Below are positions 59,498 to 64,000 of a DNA stretch of 64,000 bases, piece after piece. Source of the stretch: Chlorobium sp. (GTDB lineage: Bacteria; Bacteroidota; Chlorobiia; Chlorobiales; Chlorobiaceae); the NCBI RefSeq assembly GCF_021740465.1, contig NZ_JAIOZR010000002.1:1-64000 (forward strand), written 5' to 3'. The notes below the pieces were generated by a model. That model ran no database searches, was not told the DNA's origin, and saw nothing but the letters and a program-made list of their open reading frames with translations. A program made the translations under genes and the position numbers. Position 1 is the stretch's first letter. Each line of letters begins with the position of its first letter.

Positions 59498-61339
59498 ATG
59501 AAAAATAAACCCTTCAACCTTTTTCTGATTGTTCTGGTAACGGTTGTTTCCCTCTGGTCACTCTGGCCGACCTGGCGTGATTACTCGCTATCGAAACAGC
59601 TGGACAGCTTCGCTTCAGGCGAAGACAGCCTGAAGTTCAGTCTCAGCCATCGTGACGAACTTGAAAATGCCCGCAAAAAAAGCCTCAAGCTCGGTCTCGA
59701 CCTTAAGGGAGGCATGCACCTTGTCATGGAAGTCGATCAGGTAGATCTCTTCGAGCAGAAAGCCTGGAACAAGGATGCACGTTTCCACGCGATTATGGGG
59801 AGAGTTCGGCAGAAAGCCGCAACAAGCGATGCAGGAGTTATCGATCTGATTGCCGCAGAATTCAGAAAAGAGAATATCCGGCTGAGCCGATATTTTTACG
59901 ATATCCGCAATACCGACGGGGAGATAACCGGCAAGCTCCAGAAGGAATCCGAGGATGCGCTCGCTCGTGCCAGGGAGATTATCCGAAACCGTATCGACCA
60001 GTACGGGGTTGCAGAACCGGTGATCACCACGCAGGGAACCCGCCGCATCATTATCGAGCTTGCCGGGATATCCGATGAAAACCGGGTGAGAAATCTCCTC
60101 AAGGGCACCGCAAAACTGGAATTCAAACTGCTCCGGGAGCCGGAAGTGCTGCTGAGGGTACTCGACAAGCTGAACACCACTCTTGCATCCCGGAGCGCAA
60201 CTTCGTCCCCTGCCGTCGCCCCCGATACGACGGGCAAGGCTGTTCCCGCAGCAGGTTCGCTGCTGCCCCCGGTGAAATCCGCAACAACCACCCGTCCTCT
60301 TTATGATGTGCTCACCATACTGCAGAACGGAAATGTCTATGTTTCCGAGGAGTCAAGGGACTTTGTTTCCAGACTGTTCCAGCGAGGCGACATTCAGGCA
60401 CTGATTCCCCAGGACAGCGAGCTGCTTCTGGCCGCCAAACCCGATCAGCTTCAGGACGGACGGAACTATTATCCGGTTTTTCTGGTCAGGAAAACCGCTG
60501 AATTGACGGGCGGCGTCATCACCGAAGCCAAAGCCTCGTTCAGCGCCGAAGGTGCCCAGCCGGAGGTGCTCATGGAGATGAATTCCGAAGGAACGGCCAA
60601 GTGGGCCCGTATAACCGGAGCCAATATCGGCAAGAGGGTCGCCATTGTGCTCGATGGCGCGGTTTACAGCGCTCCGGTAGTACAGTCTAAAATTCCTAAC
60701 GGTAATTCTGTCATCAACGGCATCGAGAGTGTCGAAGAGGCCAAGGATCTTGAAATCGTGCTGAAGGCCGGAGCGCTGCCTGCTCCGGTGAGGATCATGG
60801 AAGAGCGTACCGTCGGGCCGTCGCTGGGCGCAGATTACATCAGGGCCGGAATGATTTCCCTTATGTGGGGCTTTCTTGCCGTATCGGTATTCATGCTGCT
60901 CTACTACCGTACCGCAGGGGTCGCGGCCGATGCTGCCCTTGTCCTGAACATTCTTGTGGTGCTTTCAGTGCTTGCCGGCTTCAATGCTTCGCTTTCGCTT
61001 CCGGGTATTGCCGGCATCGTGCTCACCATGGGTATGGCCGTTGACGCAAACGTGCTGATCTACGAGCGGATCCGGGAGGAGCTTGGCGAAGGCAAGTCGA
61101 TCGTTTCGGCAGTGACCGCCGGTTACGACAAGGCGTTCTCCTCCATTCTCGACTCCCACGTCACCACGCTCGCTTCGGCATATCTGCTCTACACGTTCGG
61201 TATAGGTCCTATCCAGGGTTTTGCCGTTACCCTCATGATCGGCACGGCGGCAAGCCTGTTCACCGCCATTGTGGTGACCAAGGAGATCTTCAATTTCATG
61301 CTTTCGAAAAACATGCTTTCAGAAAAGAGTTTCGGTTAA
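59498..61339 (+). CDS. secD: Protein translocase subunit SecD
   Basis: A 613-residue RND-fold protein with six membrane segments. [16 protein letters not shown] near residue 65, and the C-terminal [18 protein letters not shown] motif, are diagnostic. It uses the proton gradient to assist late steps of Sec export. The ATG at 59498 gives a normal membrane start ([14 protein letters not shown]). Confidence 0.95.
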   Translation: MKNKPFNLFLIVLVTVVSLWSLWPTWRDYSLSKQLDSFASGEDSLKFSLSHRDELENARKKSLKLGLDLKGGMHLVMEVDQVDLFEQKAWNKDARFHAIMGRVRQKAATSDAGVIDLIAAEFRKENIRLSRYFYDIRNTDGEITGKLQKESEDALARAREIIRNRIDQYGVAEPVITTQGTRRIIIELAGISDENRVRNLLKGTAKLEFKLLREPEVLLRVLDKLNTTLASRSATSSPAVAPDTTGKAVPAAGSLLPPVKSATTTRPLYDVLTILQNGNVYVSEESRDFVSRLFQRGDIQALIPQDSELLLAAKPDQLQDGRNYYPVFLVRKTAELTGGVITEAKASFSAEGAQPEVLMEMNSEGTAKWARITGANIGKRVAIVLDGAVYSAPVVQSKIPNGNSVINGIESVEEAKDLEIVLKAGALPAPVRIMEERTVGPSLGADYIRAGMISLMWGFLAVSVFMLLYYRTAGVAADAALVLNILVVLSVLAGFNASLSLPGIAGIVLTMGMAVDANVLIYERIREELGEGKSIVSAVTAGYDKAFSSILDSHVTTLASAYLLYTFGIGPIQGFAVTLMIGTAASLFTAIVVTKEIFNFMLSKNMLSEKSFG

Positions 61340-61360
61340 TCATTCAATGAGACACAAGCC

Positions 61361-62296
61361 ATGAGGATTTTTCATAACACCAGCTTTAATTTTATCAGGC
61401 ACCGTAAAATTGCCTACGGTCTTTCCATTGTTATTCTGCTCTCAGGGCTGGTTTCCCTTGCTTTCAGGGGACTGAACTACGGCATAGACTTCAGGGGCGG
61501 TTCCGAGGTGGTGATCCGCTTCGATAAAAACGTGGAGGTCGGCAGTGTGCGAGCCGCCCTCAAGGAGGCCGGGGTTTCCGGAACGCTGAAGCAGTACGGC
61601 ATCGATCGTTCGTTTCTTCTCAGTACGGTGTTCAGCGGCCAGACCAACGAGCTGAAATCACTGGTCTCCAATGCCTTCAACGCGCGGTTTCCGCAAAACC
61701 GCCACGAAATCGTGCGCATCGATTCCGTCGGACCGAGCATTGCTTCCGACCTTAAATGGTCGGCACTCAAGGCTCTCATCGGCGCTCTTGTTGCCATTCT
61801 GCTCTATGTCGGTATCCGGTTCGAAATAAAATTTGCCGCCGCCGGTGTTGTCGCCATTTTTCACGATGTGCTTACCGTGCTCGGTCTGTTCAGCATTCTC
61901 GGGGGACTTTTCGCATTCATGCCGCTTGAAATGGACCAGAGCATCATTGCGGCATTTCTCACGGTTGCCGGTTATTCCATTACCGATACCGTTGTGGTCT
62001 ACGACCGCATCAGGGAGCGGATAAGGGGCAAGAAGCCATCGGAATACGAAGCGATATTCAATGAGAGCATGAACCAGACACTCAACCGCACCATCATTAC
62101 CTCAGGTACTACACTTATCACGGTGCTTATTCTTTTCATTTTTGCGGGTCCGGCAATCAGGGGATTCGCTTTTGCCGTTTTCACAGGAATTCTTATCGGA
62201 ACCTACTCGTCCATTTTTGTTGCAGCCCCCATCGTGTATGACTGGCTGAAGGCGACAAAGTCGGCGGTGAGACTCAGAGGCGGCACTGCCGCGTAG
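61361..62296 (+). CDS. secF: Protein translocase subunit SecF
   Basis: A 311-residue RND-type protein. NYGIDFRGGSEVVIRF is the SecF N-terminal motif, GYSITDTVVVYDRIRE the membrane-core motif and TSGTTLITVLILFIFAGPAIRGFAFA the last helices. It partners SecD, 21 bases upstream. Confidence 0.95.
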   Translation: MRIFHNTSFNFIRHRKIAYGLSIVILLSGLVSLAFRGLNYGIDFRGGSEVVIRFDKNVEVGSVRAALKEAGVSGTLKQYGIDRSFLLSTVFSGQTNELKSLVSNAFNARFPQNRHEIVRIDSVGPSIASDLKWSALKALIGALVAILLYVGIRFEIKFAAAGVVAIFHDVLTVLGLFSILGGLFAFMPLEMDQSIIAAFLTVAGYSITDTVVVYDRIRERIRGKKPSEYEAIFNESMNQTLNRTIITSGTTLITVLILFIFAGPAIRGFAFAVFTGILIGTYSSIFVAAPIVYDWLKATKSAVRLRGGTAA

Positions 62297-62339
62297 GAGT
62301 CTGAGGGTAACCAACAATATCAAGCAAGGAGTTATGAGC

Positions 62340-63656
62340 ATGAAGAAAGTTATGACAGCAGTTTATGCCCTATGTCTTCTCTGTCTGACGGCACATGTCG
62401 GGAGTGCCGGAACGCAGACTGTGGACCGGGTTGTGGCAGTGATCGGAAACGAGGTCATTCTCCGTTCGGAGCTCGATGAACGGGTGATGACGACCGGGTT
62501 GCAGTATCCCGAACTGAAATCCGACAAAAACCTTCCGGAGAAGGTACTGAATTCACTGATCGACCAGAAGGTCATTCTTGCCAAGGCGAAGATCGACAGT
62601 ACCGGCATCGATGAGGCTGCGCTTGACGGGCTTGTAGCCGAGAGGATGAACGTGCTCGCTTCCCGTTTCTCTTCAAGGGAGGAGATGGAGTCCCGTTTCG
62701 GCAAGAGTATGCTGCTTATCCGAAAAGAGCTTCGCCAGGAGGTGAAAAATCAGCAGCTTGTCGAAACCCTTCGCAGAAAGAAGATGAGTGGCGTTTCCGT
62801 CAGCCATGAAGAGACCATGGCATTCTTTGAGGCAAATAAAAGCCGCCTTCCGGTTATTGCCGAAGGAGTTTCGGTATCGCAGATTCTCAGGTATCCCGGT
62901 ATTACGCCTGAAAATCGTGCGGATGCAAGGGCAATGATCGAAAAAGTGCAGGCGGAACTCAAGAGCGGCGCCGATTTCGTGGAGCTTGCAAAAAAATATT
63001 CACAGGACAAGGTTTCAGCGCCGCTAGGAGGGGATCTCGGCTATGTACAGAAAGGGGAACTGATCAAGAGCTTTGAGGATGCGGCCTTCGCGCTCAAGGA
63101 AGGCAGGATTTCCGATATCGTTGAAACCCGCTACGGGTTTCATATCATACAGCTGCTCGACAAGGAGGCCAACAGCCTGCATGTGCGACATATCCTCATC
63201 GGTTTCGATCGCTCGAAGGGCGATGATGAGGGAACCATAGCGATGCTTCGTACCATCAAGGCAGAGGTACTTGCCGGCAAGGCATCATTTGCCGATATGG
63301 CCGTTAAATATTCCGAGGATCCGGTTTCAGCAAAAAACGGAGGAACCGTGCTTTCGTCCTCCTCCTCGAAGAGCGTTTTCCCGCTTTCTTCTCTTCGTTC
63401 GCCACTCAAGGAGATTATCGGAAGACTTAAAAAGAACGGCGAGATCTGCGACCCGGTGAAAATCGATTCTCCCCAGGGGGGTTCGTTCTATGCGATATTC
63501 AGGCTGAACGAAAAAATACCGGCCCACCAGCTCGATCCCCGGCAGGATTATGCCATGCTTGAAGAGTTTGCCCTTGACAACAAGAGGCAGCGTGTTTACG
63601 AAGCCTGGCTGCAGCAACTTCGCAAGGAGGTGACCGTCAGGAAATCAGACGTCTAG
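62340..63656 (+). CDS. SurA-like periplasmic peptidyl-prolyl isomerase
   Basis: A 438-residue protein: a signal peptide ([19 protein letters not shown]), a SurA N-terminal chaperone domain ([22 protein letters not shown]), then two PpiC-type rotamase domains ([12 protein letters not shown]...[27 protein letters not shown]). It assists outer membrane protein folding. AAGGAG sits 8 nt before the ATG at 62340, better spaced than for the ATG at 62334. It converges on gyrB with a 12-base overlap. Confidence 0.9.
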   Translation: MKKVMTAVYALCLLCLTAHVGSAGTQTVDRVVAVIGNEVILRSELDERVMTTGLQYPELKSDKNLPEKVLNSLIDQKVILAKAKIDSTGIDEAALDGLVAERMNVLASRFSSREEMESRFGKSMLLIRKELRQEVKNQQLVETLRRKKMSGVSVSHEETMAFFEANKSRLPVIAEGVSVSQILRYPGITPENRADARAMIEKVQAELKSGADFVELAKKYSQDKVSAPLGGDLGYVQKGELIKSFEDAAFALKEGRISDIVETRYGFHIIQLLDKEANSLHVRHILIGFDRSKGDDEGTIAMLRTIKAEVLAGKASFADMAVKYSEDPVSAKNGGTVLSSSSSKSVFPLSSLRSPLKEIIGRLKKNGEICDPVKIDSPQGGSFYAIFRLNEKIPAHQLDPRQDYAMLEEFALDNKRQRVYEAWLQQLRKEVTVRKSDV

Positions 63657-64000
63657 GCGTCGGACATACCGTGCATTTTTTTCGATAAAATCCCTACGGG
63701 GTTCAACCTTATCACCCATAAGCGTGGAAAATACCAGGTCGGCTTCCATGGCGTTTTCCACGCTTACCTGCAGCAGGGAGCGATGGGCCGGATCCATTGT
63801 TGTGCTCCACAACTGTTCAGGGTTCATTTCGCCGAGACCCTTGTAGCGCTGAATGTGCACCGTCGCTTTCCCTTTCTGCATCTTCTTCATCGACTCGATA
63901 ATGGTGTTTCGTTCATCATCGTCCCAGGCGTACTGCTGATCCTTGCCTGATTTAACCAGATAGAGCGGCGGTTGTGCGATGAATACCTTTCCGGCTTCTA
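63645..64000 (-). CDS. gyrB: DNA gyrase subunit B, C-terminal end (5' part beyond window)
   Basis: The frame runs in from the window edge with no start codon, 117 codons visible. [37 protein letters not shown] and [19 protein letters not shown] are the characteristic GyrB TOPRIM and tail region. The final residues are RRLDV. Confidence 0.95.
   Translation of the reverse strand, partial: EAGKVFIAQPPLYLVKSGKDQQYAWDDDERNTIIESMKKMQKGKATVHIQRYKGLGEMNPEQLWSTTMDPAHRSLLQVSVENAMEADLVFSTLMGDKVEPRRDFIEKNARYVRRLDV

Overview
The window is chromosomal DNA of a green sulfur bacterium (Chlorobiaceae). The main evidence is an intact bacteriochlorophyllide C-20 methyltransferase (BchU), a flavocytochrome c sulfide dehydrogenase pair (FccAB) behind SoxY/SoxZ-like genes, and a long signal-peptide-bearing ATP synthase a subunit. 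The species cannot be named from the sequence. An intact bchU suggests a BChl c or e chlorosome pigment rather than BChl d.

Layout. (1) 1-3125 is an accessory segment on the minus strand: an ImmA/IrrE-type metallopeptidase cut by the window edge, then an AbiEi/AbiEii-like toxin-antitoxin pair bracketed by two near-identical copies of the terminator of the neighbouring transaldolase gene. (2) 3126-10577 is housekeeping: transaldolase, a deoxyhypusine-synthase-like enzyme, the SRP RNA gene (ffs), trpS, a HAD phosphatase, argS, nadD and a BamD-like lipoprotein. (3) 10578-14813 holds an exported DsrE-like protein, tRNA-Ala(CGC) and a partial ATP synthase operon (atpZ-atpI-like-atpB-atpE-atpF-atpH) that ends in a terminator without atpA, atpG, atpD or atpC. 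(4) 14995-18542 holds a YfiH-family enzyme, a small unknown protein, bchU and a 4-hydroxybutyrate/acetate-type CoA-transferase. (5) 18586-35390 is a complete, tightly packed division and cell wall (dcw) cluster on the minus strand, in transcription order mraZ-rsmH-ftsL-ftsI-murE-murF-mraY-murD-ftsW-murG-murC-ftsQ-ftsA-ftsZ, with a clear MraZ operator upstream. (6) 35634-43200 is mixed housekeeping: NYN protein, chorismate mutase, mltG, pgk, rhomboid protease, YkvA, rlmD, ROK kinase and PAP2 phosphatase. (7) 43207-50702 is the replication-origin neighbourhood: yidC, yidD, rnpA and rpmH on the minus strand, then DnaA boxes, dnaA, more DnaA boxes, dnaN, recF and a DUF721/DciA gene on the plus strand. 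(8) 50743-56381 holds a flavodiiron protein, a family B DNA polymerase and mnmG, with two perfect parS sites either side of mnmG. (9) 56820-59329 is the soxY-like/soxZ-like/fccA/fccB sulfur oxidation unit. (10) 59498-64000 holds secD, secF, a SurA-like isomerase and the 3' end of gyrB.

Most of the window is ordinary core genome. The spots worth a second look are the sulfur unit, whose SoxY-like protein ends in a bare C-terminal cysteine instead of the GGCGG arm; the toxin-antitoxin insertion at the transaldolase terminator, with its nested palindromic operator; the parS pair without parAB; and lineage-type active-site substitutions in FtsZ and ArgRS. No CRISPR array, rRNA operon, transposase or prophage was seen.
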